Source: DATKIY01 sp963726755 (GTDB taxonomy: Bacteria; Actinomycetota; Actinomycetes; JAHEKZ01). From it: a stretch of 64,000 nt of DNA. This document shows, piece by piece, positions 30,556 through 39,680 of the stretch. The notes under the pieces are model-generated. The model made no database searches, had not been told where the DNA came from, and was given only the letters and a program-made list of their open reading frames with translations. The DNA lies in contig CAVSDB010000003.1 of assembly GCA_963726755.1 (NCBI GenBank), positions 248,001 through 312,000 of the forward strand, written 5' to 3'. A program made the translations under genes and the position numbers. The first letter of the stretch is position 1. The number at the start of each line of letters is the position of its first letter.

Positions 30556-31526
30556 CAGAGATCCTTGACGTCGGCCTGCTTGGCGCGCACCGCCTCGGCC
30601 GCCTCCTTCAAGCTTGCGACTTCGTTATCGGTCAATTTCTCTTCGACCACGCGCCTAATACCACCGGAGCCAAGTTCGGCCTCGACACCGAGGTAGACCC
30701 CGTCGATGCCGTACTCACCGTCGACCCACGCGCAGACGGGCATCACCGCGCCTGAGTCTTCGTGCACCGCCTTCGCCATGCGTGCGGCGGCGGCCGACGG
30801 CGCGTAGTAAGCCGAGCCTGTCTTGAGCAGAGCGACAACCTCGGCACCACCGTTGCGGGTACGTACGACAAGCTCGTCGATCTTGTCTGCTGGCATGAGG
30901 TCACCCAACGGGCGTCCGTCGACAGTGCAGCGGCTAGGCACCGGCACCATCGTGTCGCCGTGCGACCCGAGAGTGAGCGTCTTGACGCTGCCGACTGGAA
31001 CAGCGAGAGCCTCGGCGACGAAGTGCGTGAAGCGTGCGGTGTCGAGCATCCCGGCTTGACCAATGACGCGCTGCTTGGGGAACCCACTGGCAAGTTGTGC
31101 GAGCGCCGTCATCTCATCGAGCGGGTTCGACACCACGATGATCACTGCGTCCGGGGAGTGCTTGGCGACGTTCTCGGCGACACCGCGCACGATGCGAGCG
31201 TTGGTCTCGATGAGATCCATGCGGCTCATGCCCGGCTTGCGAGGAAGACCCGCGGTGATCACCACGATCTGTGAGCCAGCGGTCTGCTCGTACCCCGAAC
31301 CGGTGGCGGGGTCGGTGGTTACGCCGACGACCTTGGTCTCGAATCCCTCGATGGGACGTGACTGGTTCATGTCGAGCGCCAGGCCTTCGGGTTTGCCTTC
31401 GACGATGTCGGTGAGCACCACCGTGTCGAAGATGTCGTACTCCGCCAACCGCTGGGCGGTAGTCGACCCGTAGAAGCCGGCCCCAACGACGGTGACCTTG
31501 CCGCTGCGGCGGTTGTCCTGACTCAT
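30555..31526 (-). CDS. mdh: Malate dehydrogenase (LDH-like type)
   Basis: An intact 323-residue protein. VTVVGAGFYGSTTAQRLAE is the NAD-binding loop, ITAGLPRKPGMSRMDLIETN and VVSNPLDEMTALA are MDH signatures, and LGSHGDTMVPV carries the catalytic His. The ATG at 31526 is preceded by GTGAGGA. It oxidises malate to oxaloacetate with NAD. It is the first gene of the mdh-icd-HlyC-trpS-LigT-yihY transcript; a TAATCT -10-like box lies about 50 bases upstream. Confidence 0.95.
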   Translation of the reverse strand: MSQDNRRSGKVTVVGAGFYGSTTAQRLAEYDIFDTVVLTDIVEGKPEGLALDMNQSRPIEGFETKVVGVTTDPATGSGYEQTAGSQIVVITAGLPRKPGMSRMDLIETNARIVRGVAENVAKHSPDAVIIVVSNPLDEMTALAQLASGFPKQRVIGQAGMLDTARFTHFVAEALAVPVGSVKTLTLGSHGDTMVPVPSRCTVDGRPLGDLMPADKIDELVVRTRNGGAEVVALLKTGSAYYAPSAAAARMAKAVHEDSGAVMPVCAWVDGEYGIDGVYLGVEAELGSGGIRRVVEEKLTDNEVASLKEAAEAVRAKQADVKDL

Positions 31527-31573
31527 GGCAATCCTCACCGATCTGATCGTGGAGACGCTGGGTGTTGGTGTCG

Positions 31574-31579
31574 AGATTA
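31574..31579 (-). promoter_or_regulatory. Putative -10 box of mdh operon
   Basis: Read on the minus strand the sequence is TAATCT, a good match to an actinobacterial -10 hexamer, about 48 bases before the mdh ATG. No convincing -35 box is visible. It is the only such hexamer I noticed in the gap between DUF3017 and mdh. Confidence 0.3.
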
Positions 31580-31614
31580 GCGATGCGCCACGGTGCCGTC
31601 GGCGCCGACCCTGA

Positions 31615-31962
31615 TCATTTTGGTCGAGGGACGAACAACGCCATCAAGGTCAAGGCGATGCCCAGCGAGAACACCGTCACCAAGTCGATCGTTCGGCTCC
31701 TGACCGCCAGCAAACCGGCTCGTTCATGAGACAACACGGTGCGCAAGAGACCGCCGAGAAGGACAGCGCAACCAACGATCACCGAACCAACCCGGAAGTC
31801 ATAGGCCGCAAGAACCGTCAAACCAACAACGAATCCCAGCAGCACCAACGCGAGCGGCCATTGGTCGATGGCACGCTGCACCATCGGTTGGTCATCGATC
31901 GGGTTACCTTCGCCGTCGAGACGAACCTCAGGCGGCGATGGCTCCTCCCGATCGTCGGTCAC
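31615..31962 (-). CDS. DUF3017 membrane protein
   Basis: The 115-residue protein has a charged N-terminal 30 residues then three hydrophobic segments (WPLALVLLGFVVGLTVLAAY, VGSVIVGCAVLLGGLLRTVL, LVTVFSLGIALTLMALFV). Its size, topology and position immediately downstream of folD fit DUF3017, an actinobacterial family of unknown function. Two bases separate it from the folD stop. Confidence 0.82.
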   Translation of the reverse strand: MTDDREEPSPPEVRLDGEGNPIDDQPMVQRAIDQWPLALVLLGFVVGLTVLAAYDFRVGSVIVGCAVLLGGLLRTVLSHERAGLLAVRSRTIDLVTVFSLGIALTLMALFVPRPK

Positions 31963-31964
31963 CG

Positions 31965-32819
31965 TCAGCCCGCCGCAATGGCCTCGGCGCGCTCCACCAC
32001 GTTGGCCAGCAACATCGCTCGCGTCATCGGACCGACACCGCCAGGCATTGGCGCCAGGTGACCGGCAACCTCGACAACCTCGGGTGCGACGTCACCGACC
32101 AATCCGAGTTCAGTACGAGTGATCCCGACGTCTAGAACGGCGGCTCCGGGCTTGACGTTTGCAGCAGTGATCAAGCCCGGCACACCAGCGGCAGCAACGA
32201 TGATGTCTGCCCGCGCAAGGTGAGAATTGAGGTCTCTGGTTCCGGTGTGGCACAGCGTCACCGTCGCGTTTTCGCTGCGTCGGGTGAGCAGCAGGCCAAT
32301 CGGCCTACCAACCGTGACACCACGTCCGACCACCACGACCTCGGCCCCGGCGATGGGAACGTCGTAGCGACGCAGCAACTCGACGATGCCACGCGGCGTA
32401 CACGGCAGGGGCGCGTCTTGTCCTATGACCAGTCGCCCAAGGTTCGTGGGGTGAAGTCCGTCAGCATCTTTATCTGGATCCATCAGACCAAGCACGACGT
32501 TGGAGTCAAGTCCCTTGGGCAACGGCAGTTGGACGATGTAGCCGGTACACGCAGGGTCGGCGTTCAGTTCTTGTACGACCTTCTCGACGTCGGCTTGGGT
32601 CGCCGTGTCAGGCAGGTTGCGACGAAAACTCTCGATGCCGACCTCGGCGCAGTCCTTATGCTTGCCACCGACATACGCATGGCTGCCTGGGTCATCACCG
32701 ACGAGCACGGTGCCCAGCCCGGGTGAAATCCCCTGAGCTTTGAGTTTGATTACGCGCTCTGCGAGTTCGCCCTTGATCGCGCTCGCAGTCGCCTTGCCGT
32801 CCAAAATGGTTGCTGTCAC
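31965..32819 (-). CDS. folD: Methylenetetrahydrofolate dehydrogenase/cyclohydrolase
   Basis: An intact protein of 284 residues from GTG 32819. Features are AIKGELAERV, the catalytic Lys region HAYVGGKHKDCAEVGI, QLPLPKGLD, DADGLHPTNLGRL, and the NADP-binding VVVVGRGVTVGRPIGLLL, ending PGGVGPMTRAMLLANVV. The GTG overlaps the stop of the transporter gene (GTGA) with GCAGGA upstream; the ATG six codons before it is an alternative. It interconverts 5,10-methylene- and 10-formyl-tetrahydrofolate, supplying PurN and PurH, encoded just upstream on the same strand. Confidence 0.95.
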   Translation of the reverse strand: MTATILDGKATASAIKGELAERVIKLKAQGISPGLGTVLVGDDPGSHAYVGGKHKDCAEVGIESFRRNLPDTATQADVEKVVQELNADPACTGYIVQLPLPKGLDSNVVLGLMDPDKDADGLHPTNLGRLVIGQDAPLPCTPRGIVELLRRYDVPIAGAEVVVVGRGVTVGRPIGLLLTRRSENATVTLCHTGTRDLNSHLARADIIVAAAGVPGLITAANVKPGAAVLDVGITRTELGLVGDVAPEVVEVAGHLAPMPGGVGPMTRAMLLANVVERAEAIAAG

Positions 32820-33808
32820 GATCCCGAATCCTGCCATGCGGCCTTCGCGCGCGTGCGCACTGATGCCAAAGCCACAGCAACGAGGGTCATCACGACCCCC
32901 GCCACGACGTTCAGGGAGAAGTGTCCGCCCGATGTGGGGGCGACCAGGTCGACGGCTACCGCACCAACGAGACTTCCCGCGATGACCAACAGTGCCAGCA
33001 GCAGGACCCCCAGTGCGCGAACCGCCCACGCAGACCCCACTACGAAGATCAACCCCATCAGCCCTCCGCAGTAGAGCCATGGTCGCGAGGTCGGGTCTGG
33101 CAGCGCGTGGAAGACGTCCCCGCGAACGGCGCGCTGGATGGTAAAGATCAGGAGGAGGGCGGTGAGACCGACTACGAAGTTGACCAACCCGGCAACCGTG
33201 GGCTGACCGGTAGCCACCGATACCCGTCCATTGAAGGCCGCCTGGAATGCCACCACAGCTCCGGCGAAGACCGCAAGGCCGACCAGAAACACCACGGCCC
33301 CTCCGGTGTCGGAATCGGTTCCGCTCCCCCAAGCGGCCACGCCCACAGCCACTGTCGCCAGCACGGCGGCGACGATCCGGAGTGCGGAGACCTCCATGAC
33401 TCCGGACGGGCCGAGCCCCCAATGGTCGACGCCGAGACTTAGGCCGGTCTGGCCAGCGACTGTCGCGATGGTGAAGAGGGCAACTCCCAGCGTGGCGACG
33501 GTCACCCCCTGCGCCGACACAAAGCAGGCGCCAGCAAGTCCACCCGTCAGGGTCCACCACGGAAGGGTGCCGCTACGGACGGCGCTCGGCAGTCGACGGA
33601 GGCCAGCGCGACCGGCGGGTCGTAGAAATACGAACAGCGACAAACCGATCAGACCGACCGAGAAGTTGATGACTGCCGCCAACACTCCGTCGTTGGTGAT
33701 GTGTCCGAGTTCGCCATTGATCCGTCCCTGAACAGCCACGATGGCACCGATCACGAAGGCCACGACGGCACTAACCCGCCGGTGAGTGTTGACAGTCGCG
33801 ACGTTCAC
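32816..33808 (-). CDS. DMT-superfamily membrane protein, YdcZ/DUF606-like
   Basis: About 330 residues with roughly ten hydrophobic segments in two similar halves; each half carries the family pattern of a short helix followed by N-G-x-(L/V) (VQGRINGELGHI near the start, QAAFNGRVSVATGQPTVAGLVNF in the second half). This is the two-domain YdcZ/DUF606 group of drug/metabolite transporters, substrate unknown. GTG 33808 lies 13 bases after the purH stop, with CGAGGAA just before it. It sits inside the purN-purH-folD cluster, so its substrate may be a metabolite of that pathway, an inference only. Confidence 0.82.
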   Translation of the reverse strand: MNVATVNTHRRVSAVVAFVIGAIVAVQGRINGELGHITNDGVLAAVINFSVGLIGLSLFVFLRPAGRAGLRRLPSAVRSGTLPWWTLTGGLAGACFVSAQGVTVATLGVALFTIATVAGQTGLSLGVDHWGLGPSGVMEVSALRIVAAVLATVAVGVAAWGSGTDSDTGGAVVFLVGLAVFAGAVVAFQAAFNGRVSVATGQPTVAGLVNFVVGLTALLLIFTIQRAVRGDVFHALPDPTSRPWLYCGGLMGLIFVVGSAWAVRALGVLLLALLVIAGSLVGAVAVDLVAPTSGGHFSLNVVAGVVMTLVAVALASVRTRAKAAWQDSGS

Positions 33809-33821
33809 TTCCTCGGGTGCA

Positions 33822-35384
33822 TCAGTGGAAGAAGTGCCGCGTGCCGGTGTAGTACATCGTCGCGCCGACGGCATCCGCGGCCGCCTTCACCTCGTCGTCG
33901 CGTACCGAACCACCCGGAGACACGATCGCTCGAACACCTGCATTCAGCAGCACCTCGAGCCCGTCGGGGAATGGAAAGAACGCATCAGATGCCGCAACCG
34001 ACCCACGGGCACGATCTTCACCGGCACGAAGCACCGCGAGCTTGGCCGAGTCGACTCGACTGACTTGCCCCATCCCGACACCGACGCTCGCACCGTCCTT
34101 GGCAAGCAGGATGGCGTTCGACTTCACCGAGCGGCAGGATCGCCAGGCAAACTCCAGATCACGCAGCGTTGATTCGTCCGCCGCGGGACCGCACGCGAGC
34201 GTCCAGTTCGCGGACTATCGCCATCGGCTGCGACGTCGTCGATCGACTGCAGCAGGAGTCCACCGCTCACCGGGCGAATCTCGATGCCAGCGCCCGCCTG
34301 CACACCAGCGCAACGAAGCAATCGGACACTCTTCTTCTGTGAGAGCAGATCGATCGGCCGCCTCATCGAAGTCGGGGGCAACAACAACCTCGGTGAAAAC
34401 ATCGGCCATGGCCTCGGCCATCGCCAACGTCACCGTGCGGTTCGTTGCTACTACGCCCCCAAACGCCGACACCGGATCACAATCGAATGCCTTTTGATAT
34501 GCCGCCGCAACGTCATCTCCGATTGCGATCCCACACGGATTCGCGTGCTTGATGATCGCGACGCAGGGCTGGTCATGGTCATAGGCAGCGCGACGTGCCG
34601 CGTCGGAGTCGATGTAGTTGTTGTAGGACATTTCCTTGCCGTGCAATTGCTCCGCCTCGGCGAGGCCAGGTGACGTGTAGGCATTGGTATAGAGCGCGGC
34701 GCGCTGATGTGGATTCTCTCCGTACCGCAGTACCGCGCTGCGATCCCAGGTTGCGCCGATCCAGGCTGGGAAGCCATCACTGGCATCGTCGGGGACCAGC
34801 GCGCTTCCCATCCACGATGCGACGACTACGTCGTACTCCGCGGTGTGACGGAACGCTTCGAGCGCAAGTTGCTGGCGCTGTCGGAGCGTGAAGCCTCCAG
34901 CGCGAACGGCCGCCAGCACTTCGCCGTAGCGGTCAGGGGAAACAACTACCGCAACGCTCGGATGGTTCTTTGCTGCGGCGCGAACCATGGACGGTCCACC
35001 GATGTCGATTTGCTCGACACACTCATCTGGCGTTGCACCCGACCCGACCGTTTCTGAAAAGGGGTACAGGTTCGACACCACGAGATCGAACGGCTCGATG
35101 TCGAGGTCCTTCAATTGGGCTTCGTGCTCAGGCTTGCGTGAATCGGCCAAGATCCCGGCGTGCACCCGCGGATGCAACGTCTTGACTCGACCGTCGAGAC
35201 ACTCGGGGAAGCCGGTGAGGTCCTCGACCTTGGTGACCGGTACCCCTTCGTCAGCGATGCGTGCCGCTGTCGAACCCGTGGAGACCAGCGAGACACCTGC
35301 CTCGTGCAAGCCGCGGGCCAGATCGAGTAGTCCGGTCTTGTCGTAGACGCTAATCAGGGCTCGACGAATGGGACGTTGGGTCAC
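33822..35384 (-). CDS. purH: AICAR transformylase/IMP cyclohydrolase (two frameshifts)
   Basis: The N-terminal cyclohydrolase domain (RRALISVYDKTGLLDLARGL, STGSTAARIADEGVPV, VKTLHPRVHAGILA) and the transformylase domain (RYGENPHQRAALY, IIKHANPCGIA, KSNAILLAKDGASVGVGMGQ, FFPFPDG) are both present. Frames change at about 34350 (DEAAD to LLSQKKSVRLL) and about 34208 (ADGDSPR to NWTLACGPAADE). It performs the last two steps of IMP synthesis. Its start overlaps the purN stop by four bases. Confidence 0.94.
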
Positions 35385-35989
35385 GATCGCACGACCTTTC
35401 TTCCTTCGATCCGGTACGGGCGCCTGACGAGGTCCGCCACCGTACTAACCAGCAACTGCCGCTCTGTCTGCTTAATGCGTTCATGCAGCGCAGTCTCAGT
35501 GTCGTCGTCCATCACTGGAACTGCAGCCTGCGCGACGATAGGTCCGGTGTCCACCCCTTCGTCGACGACAAAGATCGTGCAACCGGTGATCTTGACGCCA
35601 TGCGCCAGCGCATCACGCGGTCCGTGCATCCCGGGAAATGAAGGCGACAGGGCGGGGTGAGTGTTGATGACGCGTCCACCAAACTGCGCGAGGAACTCGG
35701 GGCCAGCCAGTTTCATGAACCCCGCAAGCACCACTAACTTCGGGTCGAATTCGGCCACAGTTCGCGTCAGTTCCTTGTCCCACTCCTCGCGGGTCGAATA
35801 GTCCGAGAGCGACAGCACAAAAGTCGGCACCCCCGCCGATTGGGCACGCTCGAGACCCTGGATCCCACTGCGATCGGCTCCGACAGCGACCACCTCTGCC
35901 GGATAGGTGGGGTCCGAGGCGGCGTCCAGCAAAGCTTGGAGGTTGGTGCCGGTTCCCGAGACGAGAACGACGATGCCTGCGCGCGTCAC
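35381..35989 (-). CDS. purN: Phosphoribosylglycinamide formyltransferase
   Basis: An intact 202-residue protein: VVLVSGTGTNLQALLDA binds the phosphate, VVLAGFMKL and the catalytic segment VINTHPALSPSFPGMHG (Asn, His and downstream Asp in VDEGVDTGPI) are conserved. It formylates GAR with 10-formyl-THF. GTG 35989 starts homology. A TAGGCT box 8 bases upstream suggests a leaderless transcript for the purN-purH-folD group. Confidence 0.95.
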   Translation of the reverse strand: MTRAGIVVLVSGTGTNLQALLDAASDPTYPAEVVAVGADRSGIQGLERAQSAGVPTFVLSLSDYSTREEWDKELTRTVAEFDPKLVVLAGFMKLAGPEFLAQFGGRVINTHPALSPSFPGMHGPRDALAHGVKITGCTIFVVDEGVDTGPIVAQAAVPVMDDDTETALHERIKQTERQLLVSTVADLVRRPYRIEGRKVVRS

Positions 35990-35997
35990 AAGTCAGG

Positions 35998-36003
35998 AGC
36001 CTA
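35998..36003 (-). promoter_or_regulatory. Putative -10 box of purN (leaderless transcript)
   Basis: On the minus strand TAGGCT ends 8 bases before the GTG of purN, so transcription would start at or next to the start codon. Leaderless mRNAs are common in actinobacteria. The 188-base gap between purN and the DUF6350 gene otherwise holds GCGCACAAC/GTTGTG-type partial inverted repeats but no gene. Confidence 0.4.
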
Positions 36004-36177
36004 ACGGCGGGCGGGTGACCCCAATCATCGGCAACAAATGTTCACGATTGCGCGTTGTCACCATCAATTGCGCACAACACCCACCCTTGGCGTGCGGAAT
36101 TGTGCGCTGCTCCGGCTCACTCCGCACATTTGTGCCGCGGGGTTCGGGACGGAGCGCCCCACGCGGCTCTCCTGCCG

Positions 36178-37434
36178 TCAGCGGGACGACTTCAGACGGC
36201 GCACGGCGGAGCCGAACCGGTTGCCAAGGCGCTGCACGCCGTAACCACTCCACGAGCGTCGTCGGGACTCCCAGCACACAGCTGCCGCAACCAGTCCGAC
36301 CTCAAGACTGGCGACCAGACCGACCCGCCAAGCGATCGGACCGACCTGGCTCAGTTGACCTTCGGCCACTGCTCCCGCCGATAACCAGCACAAGATCGCA
36401 AGCCCGAGACCAACCACGAACCCAGCCACGACCGCCAGTCCGGTCACTACGTTCGCCGAGTGCCGCGGAAGTCGCCGGTGCATCAGGAAGCCCGTCACCA
36501 AGCCTGCGAGCAGTGGTCCGACCAGGGCAGCAACTGCGATGGTTCCCGGATGACCCTCCGGAGGGATCGCCGCCAGGGGCGGAAACACCGGCAGCGGTCC
36601 GTACGCGATACCCCGGGGAGAGACACTGCTGCCGACGCCAACCGTGAACCCGATGCCCGTACTAAAAGCGGCGAACCACACGATCAGATTGGGCACGAAG
36701 GCCATCGCCAGTAGCGCGAGGATCACCCCGCCGAGCAAGTCGGGCTTGAGCGCTTGGAACATGTCCAGTGCCTCTGGGAATCCCATGGCGAGCGCCAGCG
36801 TCACAAGTATCGCCGACAGTCCGATCATGACGGCTAGACCAGCGGTCGCCGCTGCCAGTACTTGTCGGACCTCAAAGGGCAGTTGCTGCCAAGCTTCGTC
36901 AACCAGATCGGAAGCTCGAAGCATTCCGTACGCGCCACAAACGGTCGCGAGCAGCGTCCCAGCGACGAATCCCTGCAGCGCATGCGGTTCGCCGGATCCA
37001 TTGGCCGTGAGGCCGGCAACGATGGCCACGACAATGCCGTACGCCAGGGCATACGGGATCACGGCTCGAACAACTTCACCCGGCGATCGCATCGAGAATG
37101 CCAGAGCAAGTTGGCGGGCTCCCGCGTAGAGCAGGCTCGCGGGGATCACCAGGAGTCCAAGCGGTACTAGGCCCAAAGTTCCGGTCGTCAACTCGATCGC
37201 AACGTGGTGAGAGAGCAACCACCCGCTGGACGCGATCCGCATCACGGCCTCAGGAGTGGTTCCGCCGTCATGTGGCGCGACGAACCAAACGCTGATCGCC
37301 ACAATCAGCGCAATCGCAAGCCCAATGAGTGCCACGGAAATCGCGGCGACGATGCTGCGTACCGTCAAGGTGAGCAGATCGGCACCGGTACTTCCCCGGT
37401 TCGTCGAACTCGGGGCGCGCGACGTCGTAGCCAT
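36178..37434 (-). CDS. DUF6350 (PerM-like) multi-pass membrane protein
   Basis: The 418-residue protein has about nine or ten hydrophobic segments (for example SIVAAISVALIGLAIALIVAISVWF, VPLGLLVIPASLLYAGARQLA, LVGPLLAGLVTGFLMHRRL) and a glycine/proline-rich loop with GSSVSPRGIAYGPLPVFPPLAAIP. Size and position between sucD and purN are those of the actinobacterial DUF6350 family, sometimes named cell-division protein PerM. ATG 37434 is preferred; a GTG at 37521 would begin inside the palindrome. Confidence 0.8.
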   Translation of the reverse strand: MATTSRAPSSTNRGSTGADLLTLTVRSIVAAISVALIGLAIALIVAISVWFVAPHDGGTTPEAVMRIASSGWLLSHHVAIELTTGTLGLVPLGLLVIPASLLYAGARQLALAFSMRSPGEVVRAVIPYALAYGIVVAIVAGLTANGSGEPHALQGFVAGTLLATVCGAYGMLRASDLVDEAWQQLPFEVRQVLAAATAGLAVMIGLSAILVTLALAMGFPEALDMFQALKPDLLGGVILALLAMAFVPNLIVWFAAFSTGIGFTVGVGSSVSPRGIAYGPLPVFPPLAAIPPEGHPGTIAVAALVGPLLAGLVTGFLMHRRLPRHSANVVTGLAVVAGFVVGLGLAILCWLSAGAVAEGQLSQVGPIAWRVGLVASLEVGLVAAAVCWESRRRSWSGYGVQRLGNRFGSAVRRLKSSR

Positions 37435-37499
37435 TGCTGCCCATCGTCGCAATCGGACAATCCGATTCCAGGGAGGCGCGCCCTTTGGATTGCGGAAGT

Positions 37500-37523
37500 T
37501 AGTGGTCGCTATAGCGACCACTA
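37500..37523. promoter_or_regulatory. Perfect 24-base palindrome after sucD
   Basis: The half TAGTGGTCGCTA is followed directly by its exact reverse complement, with no loop. It starts one base beyond the sucD stop codon (TAA at 37525-37527, minus strand) and lies between sucD and DUF6350. A continuous palindrome with no loop and no T-run suits a dimeric protein-binding site more than a Rho-independent terminator, though it could form a cruciform or a stem with a 4-base loop in RNA. Confidence 0.7.
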
Positions 37524-37524
37524 G

Positions 37525-38406
37525 TTACCGCGTTGCGAGGTCTCGGACGAGTTGAGCAGCAGCGCTTGGGGTCTTGCCGACACGAACACCCGCGGCCTCC
37601 AACGCCTCCTGTTTGGCCACCGCCGTCCCAGATGACCCGGAGACGATCGCACCTGCGTGACCCATGGTCTTGCCTTCGGGAGCGGTGAACCCTGCGACAT
37701 AGCCGACGACTGGCTTCGTGACGTTGTCGCTGATGAAGGCTGCTGCCCGCTCTTCGGCGTCCCCACCGATCTCGCCGATCATCACGATGGCTTCGGTCGC
37801 CGGGTCAGCTTCAAAGGCAGCGAGGGCGTCGATGTGGGTCGTTCCGATGATCGGGTCGCCACCGATCCCGATGCACGTCGAGAAACCAAGATCCTTCAGT
37901 TCGTACATCATTTGGTACGTCAACGTGCCGCTCTTGCTCACCAGGCCGATCGGACCGCTGCCCGTGATGTCTGCCGGGATGATTCCGACGTTGGACTGGC
38001 CCGGGCTGATGATGCCGGGGCAGTTTGGGCCGATGATTCGTGTCCCGCCCGAGTTCACGGCGTACTGGAAGAAGGCGGCCGTGTCAGCAACCGGGATCCC
38101 CTCGGTGATCACGACGCAGAGGGGGACACCGGCGTCGACGGTCTCGGTGACAGCCCCCTTTGCGAACTTAGGTGGGACAAATACGACGGAGACGTTTGCG
38201 CCGGTGGCGTCTGCGGCTTCCTTAACGCTGCCGAAGACGGGGATGTCCCCTCGTCCGCCGTCGACACTCGCCCCGCCCTTACCCGGCGTAACTCCGGCGA
38301 CGACGTTCGTCCCCGCAGCCACCATCAGCCGAGTGTGTTTGGTCCCCTCGGAACCCGTGATCCCCTGCACGAGGATGCGACTGTCCTTGTTGAGCCATAC
38401 CGACAT
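37525..38406 (-). CDS. sucD: Succinyl-CoA synthetase alpha subunit
   Basis: An intact 293-residue protein: VQGITGSEGTKHTRLM (CoA binding), PNCPGIISPGQSNVGIIP, SKSGTLTYQMMYEL, and the phospho-His segment TMGHAGAIVSG. It forms the heterotetramer with SucC, making ATP or GTP from succinyl-CoA. It follows sucC by 12 bases. ATG 38406 is the only sensible start. Confidence 0.96.
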   Translation of the reverse strand: MSVWLNKDSRILVQGITGSEGTKHTRLMVAAGTNVVAGVTPGKGGASVDGGRGDIPVFGSVKEAADATGANVSVVFVPPKFAKGAVTETVDAGVPLCVVITEGIPVADTAAFFQYAVNSGGTRIIGPNCPGIISPGQSNVGIIPADITGSGPIGLVSKSGTLTYQMMYELKDLGFSTCIGIGGDPIIGTTHIDALAAFEADPATEAIVMIGEIGGDAEERAAAFISDNVTKPVVGYVAGFTAPEGKTMGHAGAIVSGSSGTAVAKQEALEAAGVRVGKTPSAAAQLVRDLATR

Positions 38407-38418
38407 GTCTGCTCTCCC

Positions 38419-39595
38419 CTACTTCGCAGCCGCGAGTTCAGCGACACGGCGAGCGGCCCCGTCCATCGTGTCCGCGAGTTCGATCAGTCCGTGGCCAGCG
38501 TTGTCGAGGATTCGACGTCCCTCGGCCGCGTTGTTGCCATCAAGTCGAACGACGATGGGCTTAGGCACAAAGTCCGGACGACTTGCCAGCATCGACAGCG
38601 CACGAACGATGCCGTCTGCAACCGCATCGCACGCCGTGATTCCGCCAAACACGTTGACCAGAACCGCTTTGACTTGCGTGTCACTCAGAATGATTTCCAA
38701 CCCGTTGGCCATCACCTCAGCGGATGCACCACCACCGATGTCCAGGAAGTTCGCCGGCTTAACGTGGTCGAAGTCCTCGCCCGCGTACGCGACAACGTCC
38801 AACGTGCTCATGACGAGCCCCGCGCCGTTGCCGATGACGCCGACGGAGCCATCCAGCTTGACGTAGTTGAGACCCTTGGCCATCGCTGCGAGTTCTAGCG
38901 GATCGACCTCATCGTTGGACCGCGAACTCGGCGTGATCTGGATGACGGAACGATGCGTTCTCGTCGAGTGTCACCTTGCCGTCGAGCGCGAGAACCTGAC
39001 CATCGGCAGCCTTAACAAGGGGATTGACCTCGACAAGCGTGGCGTCCTCGTCAATCAGCACCCGCCACAACTGAACCAGAATCGCGGCGACCTGCTCAGC
39101 GATGTCGTCGGGGAATTTGGCAGCCAGCACGATTTCGCGAGCCTTAGCGGCGTCGACACCCAGCAGCGCATCGACTGGAATCTTGGCCAGCGCCTCCGGT
39201 TTGGTGCGTGCAACTTCCTCGATGTCCATGCCGCCTTCGACGCTGGCCATCGCCAGGTACGTCCGATTGGCACGGTCGAGAAGGAACGACACGTAGTACT
39301 CGTCGGCGATATCCGCGGCAGGAGTTATGAGTAGTCGTCGAACGATGTGACCCTTGATGTCGAGCCCAAGGATCGACGCTGCTTTGGCCGCGGCGTCCTC
39401 TGGTGAGTCCGCGAGTTTGACGCCGCCAGCCTTACCTCGTCCGCCGGTTTTGACCTGCGCCTTGACGACCACTGGCCCGCCGAACGACCGCGCTGCTTCG
39501 CGCGCCTCGTCCACCGTCAAGGCAACAACGCCTGGCGTCACCGGGACGTCGTGCCGGGCGAACAGTTCTTTGGCTTGGTATTCGAAAAGGTCCAC
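38419..39595 (-). CDS. sucC: Succinyl-CoA synthetase beta subunit (one frameshift)
   Basis: GTG 39595, preceded by GGGAG, starts MDLFEYQAKELFARHDVPV. The ATP-grasp features VVKAQVKTGGRGKAGGVKLA and LVEVNPLVK and the C-terminal VNVFGGITACDAVADGIV are present. The frame breaks at about 38925: HPDHAEFA continues as SNDEVDPLELAAMAKGLNYVKL. With sucD it links the methylmalonyl-CoA route to the TCA cycle. A TAGAGT -10-like box lies about 40 bases upstream of the GTG. Confidence 0.95.
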
Positions 39596-39680
39596 GCGTT
39601 GCTCCCGCACTCGTCGAGGCCGTACGGCGACGACTCTAGACGTCCGACCGCCGTCCAACCGCAACCTGGTCGAAGAGGGA

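Noticed and set aside
37657..38898. Long open frames opposite sucD and sucC (up to 413 codons)
   Set aside because: They are antisense shadows of strongly conserved genes, caused by high-GC codon bias; their products have no plausible motifs.
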